Source: Kumtagia sp963839725
Lineage (GTDB): Bacteria > Pseudomonadota > Alphaproteobacteria > Rhizobiales > Rhizobiaceae
Length of the DNA stretch: 64,000 nt
Reading direction: 5' to 3'
Assembly: GCA_963839725.1 (NCBI GenBank)
Contig: CAWIWT010000001.1
Location: 310,001 to 374,000, forward strand
Under the pieces are notes generated by a model that saw only the letters and a list, made by a program, of their open reading frames with translations, did not search any database and had not been told where the DNA came from. Shown one piece after another: positions 9,341 to 18,887 of this stretch. Positions within the stretch are counted from its first letter, which is position 1. The number at the start of each line of letters is the position of its first letter. A program made the position numbers and the translations under genes.

Positions 9341-10240
9341 ATGAGCGACCGCGCTGGGCCAATCGGAGATTTCAGGACAATCGACATCAATGTCGCCGGG
9401 CGCATGATCGCGCTCGCCGACCTGCCCGAATACCGGAAATTCTATGAAAAGCTTGGTTCCGGCCTTTGGGAACCGCACACTTTCGAGACGTTGTCGCGCT
9501 ATCTCGACCGCGACACGGTGCTGATTGACATCGGCGCATGGATCGGTGTCACCCCTTTCTACGGCGCGGAGATCGCCAAGTCGGTGGTCGCGGTCGATCC
9601 CGATCCGAAATGCATCGCGATCCTCCAGCGGTTGGCGAAGGACCAGGACAAAGTCATGGTTCTGGAGGGGGCGCTGTCGAATGCGCCATCCGTCTCGATC
9701 CATGCGGTCGAAGGTTTCGGCAGTTCCGAAACCAGCGTACTCGACATTGGCGACGGAGAATGCGTCGCCACCCGCGGCCTCCCGCTGGAGGACATCATAG
9801 AGCTAACCGCAGGCGCACCAGCCTTCGCCAAGATCGACATCGAAGGCTATGAATTCCTCATCGGCGACGAACTGGCGCGGTTGGCGGATTTCCCGGTGAA
9901 GGCGGTGCAGATCGCCATCCACCCGCGGCTTTTTGAGAAAAGCCTTTCCGGCAGCCCGGTTTCACGCAGGCTGAGCGCGGCGTGGGCGACGTGGAAACTC
10001 GCCCGGCGGTTCCGCAAACATTTTTCCGGCCCCAGACTGGTTAAATACCCCGGTCTCGTCACCTATATACTCTTTGGAATAGTCTTCCGCGCCACGCCTC
10101 GAGGCGCGGATTTCCTTTTTGAACAAAGAGTTAGATCACCGGAGAAGCCGGATGAATACCGCCGTGTCTACCGAAGTTTCGACCATCCTGATGGACCGGG
10201 TTGCCGATTGGCTGACCCAGTCCTCGCTGGCCGGAGATGA
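9341..10240 (+). CDS. FkbM-family methyltransferase
   Basis: 299 residues with a SAM-binding motif VLIDIGAWIGVTPFYGA and the late KIDIEGYEF motif typical of FkbM proteins. This family often O-methylates sugars of surface glycans or glycolipids, which fits the neighbouring glycosyltransferases. The reading frame runs 89 bases into the next gene, whose well-supported start is at 10152. The last 35 or so residues (after ADFLFE) are polar and may not be native: one added T in the T-run near 10111-10115 would stop the frame directly after that point. The true 3' end is therefore uncertain. Confidence 0.82.
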   Translation: MSDRAGPIGDFRTIDINVAGRMIALADLPEYRKFYEKLGSGLWEPHTFETLSRYLDRDTVLIDIGAWIGVTPFYGAEIAKSVVAVDPDPKCIAILQRLAKDQDKVMVLEGALSNAPSVSIHAVEGFGSSETSVLDIGDGECVATRGLPLEDIIELTAGAPAFAKIDIEGYEFLIGDELARLADFPVKAVQIAIHPRLFEKSLSGSPVSRRLSAAWATWKLARRFRKHFSGPRLVKYPGLVTYILFGIVFRATPRGADFLFEQRVRSPEKPDEYRRVYRSFDHPDGPGCRLADPVLAGRR

Positions 10241-11498
10241 TCTCGAGACGATGGTCCGTGGCTTTTGCGAGCGGCTCGCCGCCGCCGGCATGCCGATTGC
10301 CCGCGTTCATTTGTCATTCTCGATGCTGCACCCGCTTTACGATGCGCTCGGCTTCACCTGGGAGCGTGGCTCGGGCATGCGCGTCGAAGGATTTCGCCAC
10401 AAGCCGGGCGAGCGCGCCGAGCGCTTCCTTCGCAGCCCCTACTTCCACTTGCTCAACAACAAGCTCGACTATCTGCGCCGGCGCATCGATCATTCCGGGC
10501 CGTCCGAATTCCCAGTCTTCGATGATCTGAAGCAACTCGGCGTTACCGACTATATAGCGTTCAGGCATCTGTTCGACGTCACCAAGGACCAGGGCATGAT
10601 GGGCTCCTGGTCGACCGACGCGCCAGCAGGTTTCACGGAGAGCATGATCGCGGCGCTGCTGCGCATCCAGAACCATCTCGCTGTCGCCTCGAAGATGGCG
10701 GTTCTGAACCGCCTTGCGGACAATATGCTTACCACCTATCTCGGAAATGACGCCGGCAAACGCGTGCTGAACGGCAACATCCGGCGCGGTCAAGGCGATA
10801 CGATCCGAGCCGCGCTGGTGATGGCCGACATGCGCGGCTCGACCATACTAGCCGAGAAGGAAGGTCGCGAGGCCTATATCGAATCGCTCAATGACTTCTT
10901 CGACGCCATCGCTGCGCCATTCAATCGTCGCGGCGGGCAGATCCTCAGCTTCCTGGGTGATGGCTTCATCGCCGTCTACCCTTGTGACCGGCACAGGGAA
11001 CCATCGGAGATCGCCTGCCGATCGGCGCTCGCCGCTGCGTTCAAGGCAACCGCCAGGATGAGTGCGCTCAACGAAATCCGTCGGCGCAACGGCCGTTCCG
11101 AAATCGGCTACGGCATCGGCCTGCATGTCGGCAATGTCATGTTCGGTAATGTCGGGCTGAATGACCGGCTGACCTTCTCCGCCTTCGGTTCGGCGGTGAA
11201 CGAGGTGCAGCGCCTGCAGACGCTGACGAAGAAGTATCCCCACAACATCATCGCCAGCCAGGAATTCGCGACCTATTGCGGTGGTGGCTGGAACACCATC
11301 GGCAAGGAAAAGCTGCGTGGCGTCAAGGAGCGGCTTACCGTGCTCCACCCAGACGCGACGGACATTGCTGAGTATGAGGAAGACGGCGCTTTCGAGATCA
11401 GCTATGACGGTGTCTCGGATGCTGAGCAATTGATGCTGCTGCTGCGCGAGACCGGCACCGCCACACTCAGCAAGGATGCTCCAAAGGGTGTTCAGTAA
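10152..11498 (+). CDS. Class III adenylate/guanylate cyclase
   Basis: 448 residues. The first ~220 residues form an uncharacterised regulatory part. The cyclase domain then starts with VMADMRGST (metal-binding Asp226), followed by SFLGDGFIAVYP (second metal Asp270), and the N-x3-R transition-state pair lies in SAVNEVQRLQ. All catalytic elements appear present, so it should make cAMP or cGMP in the cytoplasm. The start at 10152 has GGAGAA just upstream; an earlier in-frame TTG at 10119 lies deeper inside the FkbM frame and is less likely. It is followed at 2 bases by the polysaccharide lyase. The likely receptor is the cNMP-binding protein at 4730. Confidence 0.9.
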   Translation: MNTAVSTEVSTILMDRVADWLTQSSLAGDDLETMVRGFCERLAAAGMPIARVHLSFSMLHPLYDALGFTWERGSGMRVEGFRHKPGERAERFLRSPYFHLLNNKLDYLRRRIDHSGPSEFPVFDDLKQLGVTDYIAFRHLFDVTKDQGMMGSWSTDAPAGFTESMIAALLRIQNHLAVASKMAVLNRLADNMLTTYLGNDAGKRVLNGNIRRGQGDTIRAALVMADMRGSTILAEKEGREAYIESLNDFFDAIAAPFNRRGGQILSFLGDGFIAVYPCDRHREPSEIACRSALAAAFKATARMSALNEIRRRNGRSEIGYGIGLHVGNVMFGNVGLNDRLTFSAFGSAVNEVQRLQTLTKKYPHNIIASQEFATYCGGGWNTIGKEKLRGVKERLTVLHPDATDIAEYEEDGAFEISYDGVSDAEQLMLLLRETGTATLSKDAPKGVQ

Positions 11499-11500
11499 CG

Positions 11501-12457
11501 ATGAGAGCGATCTGGATGAATGCACTGGCGGCGACTCTTTTCGCAGCAACTCCCGCCATTGCCGATCCCGGATCGACCGTCCTTCGCGACAGCTTTGATG
11601 GCCCGACCTTCTCCGAAAGCGGCGGGCTCTACTACAAGGAAAATTTCGAGCAGACCGCAGGCTCGGTCGAGTTCCAGAAGGAAGTCACGCGCAGTGGCGG
11701 CGGCGCGCTGAAGCTCAGCATCAAGCCGAATTGTGGCGATACCAATGACGGCTGCAGCGAACGCGCCGAAATCTGGGAAAAAACCAAGCTGCGCGTGCCC
11801 TACAATGAAGGTGTCTGGTACGGTTTCGCCGTAAAATTTGGCGAACCCATTCCACAAGACGACCACCGCTACCTGATCGCACAATGGAAGCGCGAGATCG
11901 ATCCGGGCGCGGAGGGCGACTTCAGCCCGTTCCTGGCGCTCAGGTTGCGCAACGGCAAGCTGTTCGCGACCGTGGAGACCAATTACATCGCGGCGCCGCA
12001 GCGTGTTTGGAACGGCGCGGCCGAGCCCTGCAAACCGGGCACGACACCGGTGTGGCTGCGGCCCGAGACCAACCAAATGCGCGCGCTGGTGGCAACGGAA
12101 GCATCATGGACACCGCAGGACGGCGCGCTTTACGCAAGCTGTACCGATGCTATCAAGATTACCAACCACGGCAACGCACTGCCCTCGCCGGGCGCCGGCT
12201 GGATCGATTTCGCCATATATGCAAGACCTGGGCCAGACGGTTCCGGGCGCATCGAGATTGTCGCGAACGGTAAGCCGATCGTCACGGTGAGGGGTCATAT
12301 CGGCCACGCCGACAAAGGGCTCGGCGAAAACCAATACTTCAAATTCGGTCCGTACCGCGCCGCGCATACAACGGAATGGACCTTGTACTACGACGATTTC
12401 CGCCGTTCGTCGAACTGCGCGGACGTCCTGAGCGATGGGACTTGCCCAGCGTTCTAA
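11501..12457 (+). CDS. Secreted polysaccharide lyase (heparin lyase I-like fold)
   Basis: 318 residues starting with a clear signal peptide (hydrophobic stretch ending ATPAIA, then DPGS). The body matches the PF14099-type jelly-roll lyases: paired motifs such as GGGALKLSI, CSERAEI and EGVWYGFAVKF in the first half, then YLIAQWKREI. Such enzymes cleave uronic-acid-containing glycans by beta-elimination in the periplasm or outside the cell. The start is 2 bases after the cyclase stop, so the two genes are translationally linked. In a glycan export locus such a lyase usually trims or releases the polymer. The substrate is unknown. Confidence 0.78.
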   Translation: MRAIWMNALAATLFAATPAIADPGSTVLRDSFDGPTFSESGGLYYKENFEQTAGSVEFQKEVTRSGGGALKLSIKPNCGDTNDGCSERAEIWEKTKLRVPYNEGVWYGFAVKFGEPIPQDDHRYLIAQWKREIDPGAEGDFSPFLALRLRNGKLFATVETNYIAAPQRVWNGAAEPCKPGTTPVWLRPETNQMRALVATEASWTPQDGALYASCTDAIKITNHGNALPSPGAGWIDFAIYARPGPDGSGRIEIVANGKPIVTVRGHIGHADKGLGENQYFKFGPYRAAHTTEWTLYYDDFRRSSNCADVLSDGTCPAF

Positions 12458-12626
12458 GCCGCCAAGGCTTGCAATCACCGCCTCGGCCGTGAGCCGCGAG
12501 AAAGCCGTCGTCCGCGGAGGGTTTATACATCCGTCGTAAAGCTTCGTTACCGCACTAGGCAGGTCTGCCTTCGTCGGCTAGTCTCGCCTCAAAACAGGGC
12601 GACAATGCCTGTGTGGGGGAAACTGC

Positions 12627-14537
12627 GTGGAAATGGACGTGGCGTCGAAATCAATCAATGGCGATCTGCTCCGGATCGAGAATCTGGGTATATCGTTTTC
12701 GATCGTCGGTGGCCCCGTTCATGCGGTGCGCAACGCCAGCTTTCGCATCCTCCCCGGTAAGGTCACCGCTCTCGTGGGCGAGTCCGGTTCCGGCAAGTCG
12801 GTGATCAGCCAAGCGGTGATGGGCATCCTGCCGCACACCGCCAGGGTTCGCGGTTCGATCCTCTTCGACGACCCCAAGACAGGCAAAACTAGTGAGATCC
12901 TGGAAATGCCGCGCGACGGTCAGGAGATCAGGTCGCTTCGAGGCAGCCGCATCGGCAAGATTTTCCAGGAGCCAATGACCTCGCTGTCGCCGCTCCATAC
13001 CATCGGCAACCAGATCGACGAGTCGCTTCGCATTCACTCCGATCTCGGTAAGGACGAGATCAAGGCGCGGACCATCGAAATGCTAGGCTTGGTCGGTTTT
13101 CCGAACCCGCCCCGCGCCTACGGCATGTATCCTTTTGAACTTTCGGGCGGTTTGCGCCAGCGCGCCATGATCGCCATGGCGCTGGTTTGCCGCCCCGCGC
13201 TGCTGATTGCCGACGAGCCGACGACCGCGCTCGATGTAACGATCCAGGCGCAGATCATCCACCTGTTGGGCGAGCTACAGGAAAAACTCAACATGGCGAT
13301 GCTTTTGATCACCCATGATCTCGGCGTCGTGGCCAATGTCGCCGACGAAGTGGTGGTGATCTACCACGGCGAAATCATGGAGGCGGGAACCGTCCAGGAC
13401 ATCTTCCGGCGCCCCAGCCATCCTTATCTGAAGGGTCTGATGGCGGCCGTGCCGCATTTCGACATGAAGCCGGGCGAGCGGCTGAAGGCGCTGCGCGAAG
13501 TGCCGGTCAATGTGACGAACCTGCTTGGCAACGCGCAGAACGCTACGATGGAAGGCAAGCCGGAGACACTGCTTTCGGCACGCGATCTGGTGAAGTCCTA
13601 CACCACGCGCGGTTCCGGCTGGTTCGGCAAGGGCAAGGACGAGCCCGTCCGGGCAGTCGACGTCGTCAGCTTCGACATCAAACGCGGCGAATGCCTCGGC
13701 CTCGTCGGCGAGAGCGGTTGCGGCAAGACCACTGTGAGTAAAATCCTGATGCGCGCCGTTACGCCCGACTCCGGCGGTGTGCTGTTCAACAGCGCGGAAG
13801 GACCGGTCGATCTGCTCGCCGCTGAAGGCGATGCGTTGCGCACGGTACGCACCAAGTTCCAGATGGTGTTCCAGGATCCGGTGTCGTCGCTGTCACCGCG
13901 CATGACGGTGCAGAACATCATTTCCGAGCCGCTCGAAATCCACGATCGCGGCGACGCCGCCTCACGGCTCGAAAAGGTCATCGCCCTGCTTAAGGCGATT
14001 GGCTTGGACGAGCGGGCTCTCAACCGTTACCCGCATTCCTTCTCCGGCGGCCAACGGCAACGCATCGGCATTGCGCGGGCGCTGGCGCTCAGCCCCGAAT
14101 TGCTGATCTGTGACGAACCGGTGTCGGCCCTCGACGTCTCGGTGCAGGCGCAGATCCTCAACCTGCTGAAAGATCTGCAAAAGGAGTTGGGCCTCACCTA
14201 TCTCTTCATCTCGCACAACCTCGCCGTGGTCGACTACATGGCCGACCGCATCGCGGTGATGTGCGCCGGGCGGATCGTCGAGATCGCGCCATGCGAAACA
14301 CTGATGGAGCAACCGGTCCATCCCTATACGCGTTCGCTGCTTGCGGCAGTGCCGTTCCCCGATCTCGACCGGCCCCTTGATTTCAATACCCTGCAAACCG
14401 CCGGCGCTTCCGATCAGAGCGCCTGGAGTGCGCAGTTCAGGAGTGATGGAGAAGCGAACGCGCTTGTGCCGACCGATCTTGGCGGTGGGCATTTCGTTCT
14501 GGCGCGCCGCTCGGTCGATGCAAAGGAGCTGGCATGA
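12627..14537 (+). CDS. Oligopeptide-type ABC transporter, fused double ATP-binding protein
   Basis: 636 residues with two complete ABC ATPase domains in tandem, as in DppD-DppF or YejF fusions. The first has Walker A GESGSGKS near residue 54 and Walker B LLIADEPTTALD. The second has GESGCGKT near 365, signature FSGGQRQRIGIARAL and LLICDEPVSALD. The first signature reads LSGGLRQRAM. It energises import of peptides or other oligomers through the two permeases downstream. The GTG at 12627 has GGGGGAA at 12615-12621, which favours it over ATG at 12633. Its stop overlaps the start of the binding protein gene (ATGA). Confidence 0.9.
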   Translation: MEMDVASKSINGDLLRIENLGISFSIVGGPVHAVRNASFRILPGKVTALVGESGSGKSVISQAVMGILPHTARVRGSILFDDPKTGKTSEILEMPRDGQEIRSLRGSRIGKIFQEPMTSLSPLHTIGNQIDESLRIHSDLGKDEIKARTIEMLGLVGFPNPPRAYGMYPFELSGGLRQRAMIAMALVCRPALLIADEPTTALDVTIQAQIIHLLGELQEKLNMAMLLITHDLGVVANVADEVVVIYHGEIMEAGTVQDIFRRPSHPYLKGLMAAVPHFDMKPGERLKALREVPVNVTNLLGNAQNATMEGKPETLLSARDLVKSYTTRGSGWFGKGKDEPVRAVDVVSFDIKRGECLGLVGESGCGKTTVSKILMRAVTPDSGGVLFNSAEGPVDLLAAEGDALRTVRTKFQMVFQDPVSSLSPRMTVQNIISEPLEIHDRGDAASRLEKVIALLKAIGLDERALNRYPHSFSGGQRQRIGIARALALSPELLICDEPVSALDVSVQAQILNLLKDLQKELGLTYLFISHNLAVVDYMADRIAVMCAGRIVEIAPCETLMEQPVHPYTRSLLAAVPFPDLDRPLDFNTLQTAGASDQSAWSAQFRSDGEANALVPTDLGGGHFVLARRSVDAKELA

Positions 14538-16433
14538 TGATTACGCGCCGCACTGCATTAGGACTTATGGCCACCGCGCTTGTGCCTGGAACGTTGCGCG
14601 CCGCCGATGTGGAACCGGAATTCTTGCGAGCCGATGTCGATGCAGGCAAGCTGCCCAAGATGATCGATCGACTGCCGAAAGTGCCCCGCGTCATCAATGT
14701 CGCGGAGATGGGTGGCGCGCCCGGGCAGTATGGCGGCACGATCCGCACCATCATCGGCGGTCAGAAGGACATCCGCCTAATGACAATCTATGGCTATTCG
14801 CGGCTGATCGGCTACAATACCAAGCTGGAGTTCGAACCGGACATCCTTGAGAGCTATGAAATCAGCGAGGAGCGCATCTTCACCTTCAGGCTGCGCGAAG
14901 GCCACAAATGGTCGGACGGAACACCGCTCTCCACCGAGGATTTCCGCTATTGCTGGGAAGACGTTATCAACAATGAGGACCTGACGCCGGGTGGCGTGCC
15001 GATCAACATGCGCGTCGTCGGCAAAGGACCGGTGTTCGAGATCGTCGATCCGCTGACCGTGCGCTACACTTGGCCGGCACCGAACCCGGATTTCCTGCCA
15101 AGCATCGCGGCGGCGCAGGCTCAGAGCTCTCGCGCTGCCCGCCCACTATCTCAAGCAGTTCCACAAAGAATACCAGAGCGAAGACAAGCTCAAGGAACTG
15201 ATGAAGCAATACAAGAAAAAGAAGTGGACCGCGCTTCACATCGCCATGTCGCGGCAGTATCGGCCGGAAAACCCTGAACTGCCGACGCTTGATCCTTGGC
15301 AGAATCGCACCGAGCCTCCAGCGGAGCAGTTCGTATTCGAGCGCAACGCATTCTATCATCGGGTCGACGAAGACGGCTTGCAACTACCCTACATCGACAA
15401 GTTCGTGCTCAATGTCAGCTCATCCGCCATCGTGCCCGCCAAGACCGGTGCCGGAGAGAGCGACCTTCAGGCCAACAATATCGACTTCTCCGACTACACC
15501 TTCCTGAAGGATGCCGAGAAGCGCTACCCGGTAAAGGTGACGTTGTGGAAGAAAATCCAGGGTGCGCGCTTCGCGGTGCTGCCCAACCTGAACTATGGCG
15601 ACGAAGTGTGGCGCACGATCATCCGCGACGTGCGCTTCCGCCGGGCGCTGTCGATGGCCATCGACCGCCGCGAGATCAACATGGCGGTGTTCTTCGGCCT
15701 TGGCGTCCCAAGCGCCGATACAGTCCTGCCGGAAAGCCCGCTCTATAAGCCCGAATTCGCCAACGCATGGATCGAATTCGATCAGGACAAGGCCAACGCC
15801 CTGTTGGACGAGATGGGCCTCGACAATCGCGACGATGACGGCATCCGCATCCTGCCCGACGGCCGCTCGGCGCAGCTGATCGTCGAGACCGCCGGCGAAA
15901 GCACGCTGGAAACCGACGTTCTGGAACTCATCACCGATCATTGGCGGAAAATCGGGCTGGCGCTCTTCATCCGCACCTCGCAGCGCGACATCTTCCGAAG
16001 CCGGGCGCTTGCGGGCCATATCATGCTTTCCCTTTGGTCAGGAATCGACAATGGCGTGCCGACCGCCGACATGAGCCCTGACCAGCTGGCCCCTACTGCC
16101 GAAGACGAGTTGCAGTGGCCACTCTGGGGCGTGTACTACATGACGAGCGGTGAGCAGGGTACCGCTCCGGATATGCCGGAAGGCGCCGAGCTTGTGCGGC
16201 TGTTGGGCGAATGGAAGTCCTCAGGCACATTGCAGGAGCGCACAGACGTCTGGAACAAGATGCTCGCGGTCTTTACCGACAATGTTTTTTCGATTGGCAT
16301 CGTCAATCAGACTTTGCAGCCGATCCTGCGTTCTTCAAAACTCCGCAACCTCCCTGATGAAGGTCTCTACGGCTTCGACCCGACAGCCTATCTCGGCGTC
16401 TACAAACCCGACACCTTCTGGCTAGAGACTTAG
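14534..16433 (+). pseudogene. ABC transporter substrate-binding protein (SBP_bac_5), frameshifted
   Basis: Two reading frames together encode one family-5 periplasmic binding protein. The first starts at 14534 with a twin-arginine-like signal (TRRTALGLMA) and covers the N-terminal lobe up to PNPDFLPSIAAAQA. The second continues in the +1 frame with ALPAHYLKQFHKEY to the stop at 16431-16433. Both parts match the family in order, so one extra base lies between about 15105 and 15140. If real, the protein is cut at about 200 residues and the transporter loses its receptor; a sequencing error is equally possible. It overlaps the ATPase stop by 4 bases. Its stop codon lies at the edge of an inverted-repeat element that follows. 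Confidence 0.82.
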
Positions 16434-16703
16434 AGCCTCGGATGTTCACGGTTGAGCGTTCTGCCGGAGGCATTTTGGGACAAGGTCAAGAGGTTTGGCG
16501 ATGGCCGTACCCGAGGGTACGGTCGAGCCAAAACCCGAAGGATTTGGCCCAAATTGACCCGGCCCTTTGGGTTTCCGTTTGGCGGACGCCCACTTTTTCG
16601 CACTGCTCGGCCGATGGAACCCCATTGGGCGACGCAGCCCTCGGCGCGGATCGTCGCACCAGACAAGAAACAGAACTGATCAACCTTGAGCATCCGAGGC
16701 TCT
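16432..16703. repeat. 272-bp inverted-repeat element (MITE-like) inside ABC operon
   Basis: The ends are 24-base inverted repeats at 16432-16455 and 16680-16703 that match at 22 of 24 positions (outer part AGAGCCTCGGATG). Inside is a perfect hairpin, CCGTACCC-GA-GGGTACGG, near 16505. The element fills the space between the binding protein stop and the permease start. It carries no credible gene and no transposase, so it resembles a non-autonomous miniature element or large palindromic unit. The binding protein's stop codon overlaps its left end. The permease's only Shine-Dalgarno-like bases (GAGG at 16696-16699) lie inside its right end. Confidence 0.7.
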
Positions 16704-16707
16704 TGCC

Positions 16708-17706
16708 GTGCTGAAATATATCCTCTGGCGCATTGCCGTTATGGTGCCGACGCTGCTGATCATCTCGGCACTGGTCTTCACGATCATCGAGCTGCCGCCT
16801 GGCGACTACTTCGAGAGCTATGCCGCGGAACTCCGCGCGCAGGGCGAAGGCGTCGACATGGACAAGCTCAACGCGCTACGCGCCGAATATGGCTTCGACA
16901 AGCCGCCGATCGTCCGCTATTTCTACTGGGTCGGCGGCATGCTGCATGGCGATTTCGGCTATTCGTTTGAATATGAGCTGCCGGTGGCCGATGTGGTCGG
17001 CGACCGGCTGTGGCTGACGGTGCTCGTCTCGTTCTGCACGATCATCTTCACCTGGCTGCTTGCCTTTCCGATCGGCATGTATTCGGCGACGCATCAGTAC
17101 AGCTGGGGCGACTATGGTCTGACCTTCCTTGGCCTGCTGGGCATCGCCATCCCCAACTTCATGCTGGCGCTTATCCTGATGTATTTCGCCAATATCTGGT
17201 TCGGCACGTCGATCGGACATCTGATGGACCAGCAATATCTCGGCGAGCCGATGAGCTGGGCGAAGGCCAAGTCGATCCTCGAGCATCTGTGGATCCCGGT
17301 GATCATCGTCGGCACGGCGGGTACGGCGGGCATGATTCGTCGCCTGCGCGCCAATCTACTCGATGAATTGCAGAAGCAGTATGTGATGACCGCTCGAGCG
17401 AAGGGTCTGCGTCCGTTCCGGACGCTGACCAAATATCCGCTGCGCATGTCGCTGAACTTCTTCATCTCCGACATCGGCTCAATCCTGCCAGCAATCATAT
17501 CCGGTGCGGAAATCACCGCGATCGTGCTGTCGCTGGAAACCACGGGGCCGATGTTGATCAAGGCTCTCCAGAGCCAGGATATGTACCTTGCAGGATCCTT
17601 TCTGATGTTCCTCGCCTTCCTCACGGTGATCGGCGTTCTGATATCCGATCTGGCGCTCGCGCTGCTCGACCCGCGTATCCGGCTTGCAGGCGGGAGCACG
17701 AAATGA
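16708..17706 (+). CDS. ABC transporter permease, DppB-like
   Basis: 332 residues with an N-terminal helix (ILWRIAVMVPTLLIISALV) and the usual six membrane segments. The EAA-type cytoplasmic loop reads TARAKGLRPFRTLTKYPLRM, where the ATPase docks. It forms the channel with the next permease. The GTG start lies 4 bases after the inverted-repeat element, and the GAGG at 16696-16699 within that element is the only visible ribosome-binding bases. Its stop overlaps the next gene start (ATGA). Confidence 0.92.
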   Translation: MLKYILWRIAVMVPTLLIISALVFTIIELPPGDYFESYAAELRAQGEGVDMDKLNALRAEYGFDKPPIVRYFYWVGGMLHGDFGYSFEYELPVADVVGDRLWLTVLVSFCTIIFTWLLAFPIGMYSATHQYSWGDYGLTFLGLLGIAIPNFMLALILMYFANIWFGTSIGHLMDQQYLGEPMSWAKAKSILEHLWIPVIIVGTAGTAGMIRRLRANLLDELQKQYVMTARAKGLRPFRTLTKYPLRMSLNFFISDIGSILPAIISGAEITAIVLSLETTGPMLIKALQSQDMYLAGSFLMFLAFLTVIGVLISDLALALLDPRIRLAGGSTK

Positions 17707-18881
17707 CGTCGTCGCCACTGCCGGCGCCCGGCGCGCCCTTAGAGCATTTCGTCTCCACGGCTGCCTTCGATCCGCTATCGGTCGAGGCGATGACGGCCGA
17801 GCAGGCGAAGGTCTATCAGGCCTCGCAGCTTCGCTTAATGTGGTGGAAGTTCAAGCGCCACAAGCTGGCGCTGTGGTCGGCGATCTTCCTCGGTCTGCTC
17901 TACTTCACGATCCTGATCTGCGAGATCGTCGCGCCCTACAATCTGCACACGCGCAACGTCGACTACATCTACGCGCCGCCGCAGCCTGTGCATCTCTTCA
18001 ACGAAGGTAGCTTTGTCGGACCGTTCGTCTATGGGCGAGACATGACGCTCGACATGGACACGCTGAAGCGGAACTACTCGGACGACCACACCGACGTTCA
18101 GAAGCTGCGCTTCTTCTGCTCGGGTGACAAATACAATTTCTGGGGCGTCATTCCCGGCAGTTTCCATCTCGTGTGCCCAGCGGAAAACGGACAATTCTTT
18201 CTGCTCGGCACCGATCGGCTCGGGCGTGATGTGCTGTCGCGCATCATCTATGGCGCGCGCATATCGCTGACCATCGGTCTGCTCGGCGTCGCCTTCTCGT
18301 TCATCCTCGGCATCGTGATCGGCGGCCTTGCTGGCTACCATGGCGGTTGGTTCGACCTGATCGTTCAGCGCATAATCGAGGTTCTGCAGTCGCTGCCGAG
18401 CATTCCCCTATGGATGGCGCTCGCAGCGATCATGCCGGTCACGTGGAGTCCCATCCTCATCTATTTCGGCATCACGCTGATCCTCGGCCTGCTCGACTGG
18501 ACTGGGCTGGCGCGGGCCGTGCGTTCTAAGTTGCTGTCGCTGCGCGAGGAGGACTACGTGCTTGCCGCGCAACTAATGGGCGCCAAGCCCAGCCGTATCA
18601 TCGGCCGGCACCTCGTCCCGGGGTTCATGTCGCACCTGATCGCAACGGCGACCATCGCCATACCGGGCATGATCCTTGGCGAAACGGCGCTGTCGTTTCT
18701 TGGGCTGGGCCTGCGGCCTCCGATCACCAGTTGGGGCATCCTGCTCACCGAAGCGCGCAGCGTCAGTGTTATCGCCTTCTATCCGTGGCTGCTGTTCCCG
18801 ATGATCCCGGTCATCCTCGTCATCCTCGCCTTCAACTTCATGGGCGACGGCCTGCGGGACGCAGCTGATCCGTATCGGTGA
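17703..18881 (+). CDS. ABC transporter permease, DppC-like
   Basis: 392 residues. The N-terminal helix (LALWSAIFLGLLYFTILI) is followed by a ~100-residue periplasmic segment longer than in DppC, then the BPD_transp domain with GTDRLGRDVLSRIIYGARIS. The EAA loop reads AAQLMGAKPSRIIGRHLVPG. The longer insert is typical of YejE-like permeases. It partners with the DppB-like subunit and the fused ATPase to import an oligomer of unknown identity. It is the last gene of the operon; palindromic DNA follows. Confidence 0.92.
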   Translation: MTSSPLPAPGAPLEHFVSTAAFDPLSVEAMTAEQAKVYQASQLRLMWWKFKRHKLALWSAIFLGLLYFTILICEIVAPYNLHTRNVDYIYAPPQPVHLFNEGSFVGPFVYGRDMTLDMDTLKRNYSDDHTDVQKLRFFCSGDKYNFWGVIPGSFHLVCPAENGQFFLLGTDRLGRDVLSRIIYGARISLTIGLLGVAFSFILGIVIGGLAGYHGGWFDLIVQRIIEVLQSLPSIPLWMALAAIMPVTWSPILIYFGITLILGLLDWTGLARAVRSKLLSLREEDYVLAAQLMGAKPSRIIGRHLVPGFMSHLIATATIAIPGMILGETALSFLGLGLRPPITSWGILLTEARSVSVIAFYPWLLFPMIPVILVILAFNFMGDGLRDAADPYR

Positions 18882-18887
18882 GGCCCT

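Noticed and set aside
16430..16714. Short open frames on both strands inside the inverted-repeat element
   Set aside because: They follow the palindromic DNA, have no family resemblance and no suitable ribosome-binding sites.
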